Assembly: GCA_900620265.3 (NCBI GenBank)
Contig: UYNY03000014.1
Location: 1-63,937 of the forward strand
Direction of reading: 5' to 3'
Length of the DNA stretch: 63,937 bases
Source of the DNA: Nitrosopumilaceae archaeon
Lineage (GTDB): Archaea; Thermoproteota; Nitrososphaeria; Nitrososphaerales; Nitrosopumilaceae
Part shown: positions 52,401 through 60,063 of the stretch, one piece after another
Position numbering within the stretch: position 1 is the first letter of the stretch
Layout of the letters: each line of letters begins with the position of its first letter
Made by a program: the position numbers and the translations under genes
Notes under the pieces: model-generated
What the model was told of the DNA's origin: nothing
The model's database searches: none
What the model saw: only the letters and a program-made list of their open reading frames with translations

Positions 52401-53846
52401 TTGGACGCCGCCCAGGTGCTGCAGGTGATCAAGGATGAGGGCATCTCGTTCATCGACTTTTGGTTCGTCGACATATTCGGCGAGCTGCACAACGTGGGGA
52501 TGCCAAGCTATGCCATAGATGCGGACAGCTTTGAGAGCGGGCTTGAAAAGCTCGACGCGAGCTCCATAGTCGGGTTCAAGTCCGTGAACAGCTCCGACAT
52601 GATACTGCTGCCGGACCCCGGGTCCTTCAAGATACTGCCGGGCGACTATGACCCGGGAAGCAGGAGGAACGCCCGGATCTTCTGCGACCTGTACGACGGG
52701 AGCACCGACCCGGGGTCCAGGTACAACAGGGACTCGCGCGGCATTGCGCACAAGGCGGCCGAGCGCATCGAGGCCGAGGGGTTCACGCACTCGAGGTGGG
52801 GCCCCGAGATCGAGTTCTTTGTGTTTGATACCATCAACGTGTACCCGTCGCCGTACGCGGCGACGCACTCGTACGGGGGGTCCGGGTACTCGATCGAGTC
52901 AAAGGAGTCGCCGTGGGCCAAGGGGAACGTGAGCACCGCCATAGACATCAAGGAGGGGTACTATCCGTCGCAGCCAAAGGACACGCTCGAGGGGTTCCGC
53001 AAGGACGTCTGCGACGACCTGTACAAGTCGTTCGGGATACTGATCGAGGCCGAGCACCACGAGGTGGCCACCTCGGGGCAGTGCGAGATAAACCTGGTCA
53101 ACGACACGATGATCCGGATGGCCGACAACGTGATCGCGGTCAAGAACCTGGTAAAGGTAAAGGCCAAGAGGCGCAACAAGGTCGCCACGTTCATGCCAAA
53201 GCCGATATTCGGGGACAACGCGTCGGCGATGCACACGCACCAGAGCCTGTGGAAGGGGGACAAGAACGCCATGTACGACGCCGACGACGGCGTGGCGCAG
53301 ATAAGCCAGATGTGCAGGTACTACATCGGGGGGATACTGGACCACGCCTCGGCGCTGTGCGCCATATCAAACCCGACGACCAACTCGTACAAGCGGCTGG
53401 TGCCGGGGTTCGAGGCGCCCGTCAACGTCTGCTGGGGGATGGGCAACAGGTCCGCCGCGATACGGGTGCCCATGTACAACCGCGGCCACGAGAAGAGCAA
53501 GAGGATCGAGTACCGGGTGCCGGACCCGACGGCGAACATCTACCTGCTCGAGGCGGCCCTGCTGCTGGCCGGGCTCGACGGGATACGGAGGAAGAAGGAC
53601 CCCGGCGACCCCGTCGAGGACAACGTCTACAGGCTGGATGCGGCGAAAAAGCGCGAGCTCGGGATAGGGTCGCTGCCCGTCTCGCTCAAGGGGGCCCTTG
53701 ACTCGCTGGGGAGCGACTCGGGGTTCCTCAAGGACGCCTTTACGGCGGACTTTCTTGACAAGTACTCGGAGCTAAAGTACAAGGAGTACACGGCGTTCGC
53801 GCAGACCCCCACCGCGTGGGAGGTGTCGATGTATGCCGACGCCTGA
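52401..53846 (+). CDS. glnA: Glutamine synthetase (copy 2)
   Basis: 481 aa. WGPEIEFFVFD, EAEHHEVATSGQCEIN, NPTTNSYKRLVPGFEAP and RIEYRVPDPTANIYL are as in copy 1 (13269); the two differ through most of the length and are not a recent duplication. The start is TTG at 52401; GGTTATTTG lies about 28-30 nt upstream. Two GS genes would suit an organism that depends on ammonia. Confidence 0.94.
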   Translation: MDAAQVLQVIKDEGISFIDFWFVDIFGELHNVGMPSYAIDADSFESGLEKLDASSIVGFKSVNSSDMILLPDPGSFKILPGDYDPGSRRNARIFCDLYDGSTDPGSRYNRDSRGIAHKAAERIEAEGFTHSRWGPEIEFFVFDTINVYPSPYAATHSYGGSGYSIESKESPWAKGNVSTAIDIKEGYYPSQPKDTLEGFRKDVCDDLYKSFGILIEAEHHEVATSGQCEINLVNDTMIRMADNVIAVKNLVKVKAKRRNKVATFMPKPIFGDNASAMHTHQSLWKGDKNAMYDADDGVAQISQMCRYYIGGILDHASALCAISNPTTNSYKRLVPGFEAPVNVCWGMGNRSAAIRVPMYNRGHEKSKRIEYRVPDPTANIYLLEAALLLAGLDGIRRKKDPGDPVEDNVYRLDAAKKRELGIGSLPVSLKGALDSLGSDSGFLKDAFTADFLDKYSELKYKEYTAFAQTPTAWEVSMYADA

Positions 53847-53926
53847 GCGCGGTCCCGCGCACGCCTAGATCCGCGGCCCGCCCGCGCCTGAAGGTATTTA
53901 ACGGCCGGGCACGCGCAGCGGGCGCG

Positions 53927-54556
53927 ATGAGGCCGTGGCATGTAGCCGTCCTGGCGGCGCTCGCCCTGGCGCCGGCGGCCGCCCACGCGCATACCGTCGA
54001 CGCCGTCGGCGGGTACCGCGTGGAGATAGGATGGCTCAACTCGCCGGTCGTGGCCGGCGAGGCAAACGGGATCGTGCTGCTGGTGAGCCCGCTGGACCGG
54101 GACGCCGACCTCATAGACCAGGGGTTCAACGAGGGGATCACCGGGCTGCGCAAGACGCTAAAGATGCAGCTGGTCCTCGGGGAGCAGAGCGTCACGCTGC
54201 CGCTCACCGTCGTACAGGAGGTGCCGGGCAAGTACTATGCGGCGGTGAACCCGTCAGAGTCCGGGTATTACCAGGCCAACGTGCTAGGCGACATCAGGGG
54301 GACGCCGGTGAACCTGTCGATGCACCCGCCAAAGGTGGGGGACGCCGGGGTGCTCGTATTCCCGCCGCCGGATCCGGCCGGCGACGGGCCGGACCTTGCG
54401 TCGGAGGTGGCGGGGCTGTCCTCGGAGATACAGGAGCTGCGCGGGATCGTCGAGGGGATGGGGACCGGGGCGCCGGACGCCTCGTACGCGGGGATCGCGG
54501 CGGGCGCGGCCGGGCTGGGCGTCGCCGCCATAGCGCTGGCCAGGTCGCGGCGCTAG
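53927..54556 (+). CDS. Exported, C-terminally anchored beta protein
   Basis: 209 aa. A signal peptide ends near AAAHAH. The mature part starts VDAVGGYRVEIGWLNSPVVAGEANGIVLLVSPLD, a beta-sandwich-like domain of the sort found near copper-handling proteins. A TM segment closes the protein (residues about 185-205). Outer-surface display is likely. GTATTTAAC lies 27 nt before the ATG. Confidence 0.72.
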   Translation: MRPWHVAVLAALALAPAAAHAHTVDAVGGYRVEIGWLNSPVVAGEANGIVLLVSPLDRDADLIDQGFNEGITGLRKTLKMQLVLGEQSVTLPLTVVQEVPGKYYAAVNPSESGYYQANVLGDIRGTPVNLSMHPPKVGDAGVLVFPPPDPAGDGPDLASEVAGLSSEIQELRGIVEGMGTGAPDASYAGIAAGAAGLGVAAIALARSRR

Positions 54557-54594
54557 GCTGAAACTAAAAGTAAGGGCGGCCCCGCCGGGCGCCC

Positions 54595-55665
54595 GTGGAG
54601 AGCAACTATGACATCCTGGGGATAGAGGAGGGGGCCGGCGAGCGCGAGATAAGGGGGGCGTTCAGGCGGCTTGCCCTGCAGCACCACTCGGACCGGGGCG
54701 GCGAGAGGGAGAAGTTCATCAGGATAAAGCAGGCGTACGAGGACCTCAAGGCGGGTAAAAAGTACCCCGACACGGAGGACGAGCGGCTCGGCAGGGCGCG
54801 CGTCTACGACGAGGGGAACGTGCGCAAGAGGAACGAGGTGCTCGGGCGCGAGATAGCCGGCGAGATGGCGCGGGCCGGCGAGTGGGCCGCCGCGCTGGCG
54901 CGAGCAGGCTCGCCGGGCTCGGCCACGTTCGGCTCAAAGGCGCTCGGCGAGATGGAGTTCGAGAGGGAGGAGGGCGGCCGGCTGCTGATGAGGGGCAACT
55001 ACATGGCGGGATCCCTCGAGTACGGGGGGACGATACTTGCCAGGGGGAGCGTGACCAGCCCGACGTGGGCGCCAGAGTTCGCGACGCGCATACGTGTCAC
55101 GGCCGGCGACTTTAGGATGGTGGACGCGACCGGGAACGGGTACCGCGTCGAGAACGGGGCGCGCATCACAGTCGACCGCGGCAACGCGGTGGTGGGGGAC
55201 GTATTTGGGCGCAAGCTCAGGGTCGACGACCCGGACGGGAGGGTCGGCGTCTTTGACATCGTAAAGCGGGTGACGCTGATCGAGGCGCCGCGCGGCGCAG
55301 TCGTGGCAGAGGACGCGGCGCACTCCGTGCGCCTCTCCGGCGACAAGGTGATAATGGTGAACGCCGAGGACGGGGTGGAGATAGAGGGGCGCGAGGTCGA
55401 CTTTTACGGGGACCAGCTCACCTACGACTGCTCCATCACGCTGAGGAGGGGGGGCCTGCTGCGGTTCCACGCGAGGTCGATCCTGGGGCTCAGCGGGGAC
55501 GCCGGGGTGGCGCTCGACGACGGCACCAGGGTGCGCCTCTTTGACCTAAAGACGAAGAAGATACGGGACCTTGAGGACCCGCCGGCCGGCCACGGGAGGG
55601 ACGACACGCTGGTGGGATCAAAGTTTGCTATCACGTACGGCATGATCAAGGAGGTTGCCGGATAA
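54595..55665 (+). CDS. J-domain protein with HSD in place of HPD
   Basis: 356 aa. Residues 1-60 form a J-domain (NYDILGIEEGAGEREIRGAFRRLALQHHSDRGG, then FIRIKQAYEDLKAG), but the invariant HPD that triggers DnaK ATPase is HSD (H31-S32-D33). The rest has no zinc fingers. It is a long beta-rich region (about 130-340) with repeated strand-turn units, perhaps a beta-solenoid. Function unknown. The start is GTG at 54595. Confidence 0.78.
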   Translation: MESNYDILGIEEGAGEREIRGAFRRLALQHHSDRGGEREKFIRIKQAYEDLKAGKKYPDTEDERLGRARVYDEGNVRKRNEVLGREIAGEMARAGEWAAALARAGSPGSATFGSKALGEMEFEREEGGRLLMRGNYMAGSLEYGGTILARGSVTSPTWAPEFATRIRVTAGDFRMVDATGNGYRVENGARITVDRGNAVVGDVFGRKLRVDDPDGRVGVFDIVKRVTLIEAPRGAVVAEDAAHSVRLSGDKVIMVNAEDGVEIEGREVDFYGDQLTYDCSITLRRGGLLRFHARSILGLSGDAGVALDDGTRVRLFDLKTKKIRDLEDPPAGHGRDDTLVGSKFAITYGMIKEVAG

Positions 55666-55670
55666 AAAAA
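55664..55670 (-). terminator. T-tract terminator of the ferredoxin gene
   Basis: Seven A on the plus strand give T7 on the minus strand, 17 nt after the ferredoxin stop. Confidence 0.45.
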
Positions 55671-55687
55671 GGATAAAGGATGGGCGG

Positions 55688-55990
55688 CTACTCGTTGATG
55701 AGCTCGTCCCAGCCCTTTACGAAGACGGAGTTCTTGTAGAGCGGCACTGGCTGACCCACGGTAAAGTCCATGGGCCTCATCCAAAAGATGGCCTTGGTCG
55801 GGCAGACGCCGATGCACGCGCCGTCCGAGATGCACCTCTCAGGATAGAAGACGAACGCCTTGCCCCTCTTCCAGCCCTCTACAGGCTTTACCCTTAGGAC
55901 GTCAGGACCCAGAGACGTGCAGATCTCCACGCACAGGGCGCAGCCGATGCACATCTGCTCGCTGATGTCAGGGATTATTCCTACTGGCAT
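55688..55990 (-). CDS. Ferredoxin with two cluster motifs, one with Asp ligand
   Basis: 100 aa. The first motif is CIGCALCVEIC. The second is CISDGACIGVCP, a CxxDxxCxxxCP where Asp stands for the second Cys, as in Pyrococcus furiosus ferredoxin. One cluster may be 3Fe-4S or Asp-ligated. It is a small electron carrier in the cytoplasm. The ATG at 55990 is 25 nt from a TTATATTAA box. Confidence 0.88.
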   Translation of the reverse strand: MPVGIIPDISEQMCIGCALCVEICTSLGPDVLRVKPVEGWKRGKAFVFYPERCISDGACIGVCPTKAIFWMRPMDFTVGQPVPLYKNSVFVKGWDELINE

Positions 55991-56040
55991 GGGAGGGCCC
56001 CGCCCGCGGATCTTAATATAACTTGCCGCCTGATCGGGCC

Positions 56041-56556
56041 CTATAACGGCGTTTGGCCGAGCGGCTCGACCTCCGAGCCCCTCAGCAGGAACGCGGCGGC
56101 CCACCCGGGCAGCCGCCGCCCCCCCGGGGCCAGCACCCACCTGCCGTCCCGCAGCTGCCGCCCCGTGGCCAGGACGACCAGCGCCGAGCCGGCCTCTTTG
56201 CAGGATCTGGCAAGCAGCATGACGCACGAGTTGACGGCCCTGACGTGGCCCTGCCCCTCGCCGATCCCGTACGCGCCGTTCAGGGTGTCAAGTACGACTA
56301 GGATCCTCTCGCGGGAGGCCCTGTCGGCAATCCTTGCTATCCCGTCCCTCCAGGCGGGTCCGGCGGGGTTGAGCACCTCGGCCGGCGGGGCGCCTACCAG
56401 CGACCGCGCATAGCCGGTGTGGAGCAGGTCCGTATCAAGCAGGACGGCCGGCCCGCCGCCCCCGAGCAGGTCCAGCAGCAGGCGCTCCTTCTCCATCGCG
56501 TCCCGGCAGAGCACCAGGACGGGCGCCCCCCACGGGACGCGTGGATTTTTATCCAA
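56041..56556 (-). CDS. RecA/RadA-like ATPase fold protein lacking Walker A
   Basis: 171 aa. A RecA-like fold is indicated by ILVVLDTLNGAYGIGEGQ (Walker-B-like strand) and ALVVLATGRQLRDGRWVLAPGG (beta hairpin). At the expected P-loop, APVLVLCRDAMEKERLLLDLL has no GxxxxGK[ST]. It may be an inactive RadA paralogue that modulates recombination. TTG at 56556 is the longest start; GTG at 56514 is possible. Confidence 0.62.
   Translation of the reverse strand: MDKNPRVPWGAPVLVLCRDAMEKERLLLDLLGGGGPAVLLDTDLLHTGYARSLVGAPPAEVLNPAGPAWRDGIARIADRASRERILVVLDTLNGAYGIGEGQGHVRAVNSCVMLLARSCKEAGSALVVLATGRQLRDGRWVLAPGGRRLPGWAAAFLLRGSEVEPLGQTPL
56542..56555. promoter_or_regulatory. Palindromic TATA element (RecA-like / aminotransferase)
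   Basis: TGGATTTTTATCCA is a 5-bp inverted repeat around TTTT. It lies between two divergent genes and looks like a TATA box on both strands. Confidence 0.5.
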
Positions 56557-56585
56557 CGGGGCGGCGCGCCGGGCCCGGCATAAAA

Positions 56586-57719
56586 ATGAAATCCGACAGG
56601 GACGTGGCGGCCGACTATGTGATGCCGCCGGGCATCTACCTGAACAGCGCGGCCGTGTCCCCGATGACGAGGGCGTCGGTGGAGGCGGTCGCGCGGTTCC
56701 ACGAGGAGTACTGCACGCTGGGGCCGGACACGGACGCGTCGGACGAGCTGGCGAGGGGCGCGGCCGCGGCCGCGCGGGAGGCCGTCTCGAGGGCCGTCTC
56801 GTGCTCCCCGGGCGAGATATCTCTGACCCAGTGCACCACCGACGGGATCAGCATGGTGGCGCGCGGGCTGGGGCTGCGCCCGGGCTCGAACGTCGTGGTC
56901 CGCGGCATGGGGCACGAGCACCACGCGAACCTGTACCCGTGGCTTGGCACGCCGGCCGGGGTGAGGAGCATGCCGGTGGACGGGGACGGCTTCTTTGAGA
57001 TGGGGGAGCTCCGGTCGCGCGTGGACGGGTCGACGGGGCTCGTGGCGCTCAGCCACGCGCTGTACAACACGGGCGCGATAATCCCCGTAGGCGAGGCGGC
57101 CGCGGAGCTGCGCGGGAGGGCGCCCCTCTTTGCGGACTGCGCCCAGTCGGCCGGCTGCGTCGGGGTAGACCTCCCGTCGATGGGGTGCGACTTTGCGGCG
57201 TTCAACGGGTCAAAGTGGCTCTGCGGGCCGCTCGGGACGGGCGCCCTCTACTGCAGGGCGGGAGCCACCGCGATGCTCGAGCCGCCCGCCGTCGGCGCAG
57301 AGTCCTCGTCGGAGGAGGGGGGCCGGCTCGTCCACGTGGACGGGCACGCCAGGTTCGAGGCGGCGTTCCGCAACTATGCGGGCGCGGCGGGGCTTGCAGA
57401 GTCGGCGCGGTACCTGCTTGATATCGGGATCGGGGAGGTGCGCCGGCGCAACGCGCGACTTGCCGGGGTGCTGCGGGACGGGATATCGCGCATACCGGGG
57501 GCCACGGTGTACGGGCCCGACGACCCGGGGCTGCGGACGAGCATCGTGCCGTTCAACGTGGGGCGCGACCCCGCGTACGTGGTGGCCAGGCTGCGCTCGC
57601 GCGGGATCATGGTGGCCGAGAGGGAGATGGACGACGTGGGGATGGTGCGCGCCTCGCCGCACGTCTTTAACACGGAGGAGGAGATGGAGGAGGTCGTCCG
57701 GGTCCTGCGGTCCCTATGA
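56586..57719 (+). CDS. Class V aminotransferase (cysteine-desulfurase-like)
   Basis: 377 aa PLP enzyme. YLNSAAVSPMTRAS begins the fold, HALYNTGAIIPV and LFADCAQSAG follow, and the PLP lysine is in FNGSKWLCGP. It may be a cysteine desulfurase or another lyase; the flexible-loop Cys of typical IscS/SufS is not evident. The ATG at 56586 is inside ATAAAAATG. Confidence 0.84.
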   Translation: MKSDRDVAADYVMPPGIYLNSAAVSPMTRASVEAVARFHEEYCTLGPDTDASDELARGAAAAAREAVSRAVSCSPGEISLTQCTTDGISMVARGLGLRPGSNVVVRGMGHEHHANLYPWLGTPAGVRSMPVDGDGFFEMGELRSRVDGSTGLVALSHALYNTGAIIPVGEAAAELRGRAPLFADCAQSAGCVGVDLPSMGCDFAAFNGSKWLCGPLGTGALYCRAGATAMLEPPAVGAESSSEEGGRLVHVDGHARFEAAFRNYAGAAGLAESARYLLDIGIGEVRRRNARLAGVLRDGISRIPGATVYGPDDPGLRTSIVPFNVGRDPAYVVARLRSRGIMVAEREMDDVGMVRASPHVFNTEEEMEEVVRVLRSL

Positions 57720-57968
57720 GCCCTGCCCCTCTACGACCATCATGGTGAGGGTCGACTGGACCTCCGGTATGCGGCGGAGCCGCTCGGTGATGACGGCGCG
57801 GATCTCCTCGTGGGTGGGCGCCGAGAGCTTTACGATGATGTCATAGATGCCGTAGACGCCGCGCACCTCGTACCTGACGTCCCCGGCCGAGAGCAGCCTC
57901 TTGACCTCCTCGATGACGGGCACGTCGGACCCGAGGTCCGAGTTGAGCAGGACGAACGCGGTGGGCAC
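57714..57968 (-). CDS. Stand-alone Lrp/AsnC ligand-binding domain
   Basis: 84 aa. TAFVLLNSDLGSDVPVIEEV, VYGIYDIIVKLSAPTHEEI and VQSTLTMMVVE are the RAM/AsnC ligand-binding fold; no HTH is present. It may sense amino acids and pair with a full-length Lrp. The start is GTG at 57968, with GATTAAATACC about 27 nt upstream. Confidence 0.85.
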   Translation of the reverse strand: MPTAFVLLNSDLGSDVPVIEEVKRLLSAGDVRYEVRGVYGIYDIIVKLSAPTHEEIRAVITERLRRIPEVQSTLTMMVVEGQGS

Positions 57969-58036
57969 GGGCCGGGGCGGCGGCCCGTTGGTATTTAATC
58001 CAAACGCTAAAAGCGGCCCCGGGCGGGGCGGGCCGC

Positions 58037-58534
58037 GTGAGCGCACCGGGCAACGCGTGGAGGAGGACGCACGGTCTAGTGACCGGCAGGCCGACCAACT
58101 TTTCATGGGTGGAGGAGGGCAGGCTGGCCGGGTGCGGGCTGCCGACGAGCGCCGCGGAGGTGCGGTGGCTCCACGGCCAGGGGATACGGGCCATCGTGAC
58201 GGTGCGGGAGGTGCCGCTGCCGGACGCGTGGCTTGACGGGATCGAGTACCTCTTTGTCAGGACGGACGACATGAGGGCGCCGGCGCCGGGGCAGATCGAG
58301 CAGGCGATGGAGTTCCTGGCAGGGCAGGAGCGCGCCGGCAGGCCGGCCGTCGTGCACTGCGCGGCGGGGATCGGCAGGACCGGCACCGTGCTTGCCAGCT
58401 ATATGGTGTCAAGGGGGATGCGGGCGCCCGACGCGATAAGGGCGCTGCGGCAGAGGAGGCCCGGATCCATCCAGTCGCCGGAGCAGGAGGAGGCCGTGCG
58501 GCTGTACGAGTCGCGCTCTGGACGGGCCGGCTAG
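58037..58534 (+). CDS. Dual-specificity/tyrosine phosphatase
   Basis: 165 aa. VVHCAAGIGRTGT carries the catalytic CxxxxxR loop, with the general-acid Asp probably in VRTDDMRAPA. It removes phosphate from Tyr or Ser/Thr. The start is GTG at 58037, with ACGCTAAAAGC upstream. The stop shares CTAG with the convergent small gene. Confidence 0.88.
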   Translation: MSAPGNAWRRTHGLVTGRPTNFSWVEEGRLAGCGLPTSAAEVRWLHGQGIRAIVTVREVPLPDAWLDGIEYLFVRTDDMRAPAPGQIEQAMEFLAGQERAGRPAVVHCAAGIGRTGTVLASYMVSRGMRAPDAIRALRQRRPGSIQSPEQEEAVRLYESRSGRAG

Positions 58535-58677
58535 ATAACCTCGCTTGAGAGCGAGCCGTCCCTTGCGGTTATGCGGACCTTCTTTCCGCCCGCAAAGTGG
58601 AGCGTGACCCCGCCGGAGCCGTCCGGATCCTCGACCTTTTCGAGCTCCTGCATCTTGATATCGTCGAACTTTGCCAC
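58531..58677 (-). CDS. 48-aa protein, diverged tandem copy 2
   Basis: GTG at 58677 to TAG at 58531. It starts VAKFDDIKMQELEKVEDPDG and has a GGVTLHF strand. It aligns with the 58684-58836 product. Too short for firm family assignment; probably a small beta protein. Confidence 0.55.
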   Translation of the reverse strand: MAKFDDIKMQELEKVEDPDGSGGVTLHFAGGKKVRITARDGSLSSEVI

Positions 58678-58683
58678 CGCGCA

Positions 58684-58836
58684 TCACTCCGGGATGGAGA
58701 CGGTCTCCACCGAGTCGCCGTCGGCCTTTACGAAGAGGAACCTGTTGTCCTTGAATATCACGGTGATGCCGCCCTCCTTGTCCGGCTCCTCCACCTCGAG
58801 GACCGGCTGCCCCAGCAGGCCGTCGTACTTTGCCAT
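58684..58836 (-). CDS. 50-aa protein, diverged tandem copy 1
   Basis: ATG at 58836 to TGA at 58684. It starts MAKYDGLLGQPVLEVEEPDK and has GGITVIF, shared with the next gene (AK-aromatic-D, VE-acid-PD, GG-hydrophobic-T). Seven nt separate its stop from the GTG of copy 2. Function unknown. Confidence 0.55.
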   Translation of the reverse strand: MAKYDGLLGQPVLEVEEPDKEGGITVIFKDNRFLFVKADGDSVETVSIPE

Positions 58837-58868
58837 CGGGCGGGCCGCCGGCGCGGCCCCTTATATCC

Positions 58869-59390
58869 CTAGATGGTGATCTCGATCTCCCCGTGCGGGG
58901 CCCTCGCGCTGCCGGGATCGGTATAGAGGTGCTTTTGCCAGGACGCCGACGCCTCGGCCGACAGCTTGTGGGTGCCGGGCCCCAGGTCCGAGGCGCGGAA
59001 GACGAACCTCTCCTCAAAGTCGAACAGCTCCCGCCTGACCTCCTCCTCGGTCCCCATCACGAACGGCTCGAAGTTCTTTGCCACCTGGACCCAGATGCGG
59101 CGCTCCTTCATCGGGTTGACCAGCTTTGGGTTCCGGGTCCAGAATATGGACGCCTTCCTGTACGTGTCGACCGGCCTGCCAAGCTCCCTCTTCCTGATGC
59201 CTCCGGAGGTGAGCCGGACCGTGTACTTTAGCTTGAACGAGACGTCGTTGGCGTCATAGGCGCGGGTCCACCCCTCCTCGTTGAACGCCTCCCGGAGGCC
59301 CCCCTCGAGGGAGAATCTGGCGGTGACCTCGACGTTGTCCCCGGCCAGGCCGGAGGAGAGCGAGACCTCGGTGAGCCGGCTCGGGTCCAT
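58869..59390 (-). CDS. Conserved beta-rich protein, unknown
   Basis: 173 aa with no signal or TM segment. Beta strands such as NVEVTARFSL, VSFKLKYTVRL and FVFRASDLGPGTHKLSAEASASW suggest a sandwich fold. ATG at 59390 is the best start; an extended open frame runs antisense into rpoL. A CATATTGTA box lies about 26 nt upstream. Confidence 0.62.
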   Translation of the reverse strand: MDPSRLTEVSLSSGLAGDNVEVTARFSLEGGLREAFNEEGWTRAYDANDVSFKLKYTVRLTSGGIRKRELGRPVDTYRKASIFWTRNPKLVNPMKERRIWVQVAKNFEPFVMGTEEEVRRELFDFEERFVFRASDLGPGTHKLSAEASASWQKHLYTDPGSARAPHGEIEITI

Positions 59391-59401
59391 CGGGCGGCAA
59401 T

Positions 59402-59410
59402 GGTTTATAT
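59402..59410 (+). promoter_or_regulatory. TATA box of rpoL-tfs
   Basis: GGTTTATATCT is centred about 30 nt before the rpoL ATG. Confidence 0.5.
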
Positions 59411-59436
59411 CTACAATATGTGCCTTTGCGGAAAAC

Positions 59437-59712
59437 ATGGAGGCGCAGGTGATCACGTCGGGCCCGGGGGAGCTCAGCCTGTCGGTCAAGGAGGCCGACA
59501 TCGGGATCCTGTACATCATCCAGCACGAGCTGCTCGGCGACGAGTCGGTCGACTTTGCGGGGGTCATCATAAAGCACCCGCTCACCAACGAGTGCTGGAT
59601 GCGCGTCAGCTCGGGCTCAAAGCCGGCAGACGCGCTCAAAAAGTCAACCGAGTCGGCCATCAGGATGGCAGACGAGTTCAGGTCGCTCTTTGGCGAAAAG
59701 ATGAAGGGATGA
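59437..59712 (+). CDS. rpoL: RNA polymerase subunit Rpo11 (L)
   Basis: 91 aa. The pattern LLGDESVDFAGVIIKHPLTNECWMRV matches Rpo11, which pairs with Rpo3 in RNA polymerase assembly. The ATG at 59437 is 27-30 nt from a TATA box. The stop overlaps tfs (ATGA), so the two are co-translated. Confidence 0.92.
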   Translation: MEAQVITSGPGELSLSVKEADIGILYIIQHELLGDESVDFAGVIIKHPLTNECWMRVSSGSKPADALKKSTESAIRMADEFRSLFGEKMKG

Positions 59713-60026
59713 AGTTCTGCCCCTCGTGCGAGTCCAGGATGAGGAAGGACGGCGCCGTGCTGCGGTGCCCAAAGTGCGGCCGCGAGGAGGCCGGCCAGGC
59801 GGGGGCGGCGGCCCCGGCGCGGGAGGCCCCGGCGGCTCCCGGCGGCATCAACGTCTTTGAGGAGAACGAGGGGGACGAGATGCTGCCCACGATAGACATC
59901 GAGTGCGAAAAGTGCGGCAACGGCCAGGCGGCCTGGTGGATGCTGCAGACGCGGAGCGCCGACGAGCCGACGACCCAGTTCTACCGGTGTACAAAGTGCG
60001 GGTATACGTGGCGCAACTATGCGTGA
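59709..60026 (+). CDS. tfs: Transcription factor S (TFS)
   Basis: 105 aa. N-terminal zinc ribbon CPSC/CPKCG and C-terminal TFIIS-type ribbon CEKCGN, then RSADEPTTQFYRCTKCGYTW with the catalytic Asp-Glu. It rescues stalled RNA polymerase by transcript cleavage. Confidence 0.94.
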   Translation: MKFCPSCESRMRKDGAVLRCPKCGREEAGQAGAAAPAREAPAAPGGINVFEENEGDEMLPTIDIECEKCGNGQAAWWMLQTRSADEPTTQFYRCTKCGYTWRNYA

Positions 60027-60063
60027 TAGACTTTAAATTAAACCGCCCGGGGCCCGTGGCCGG

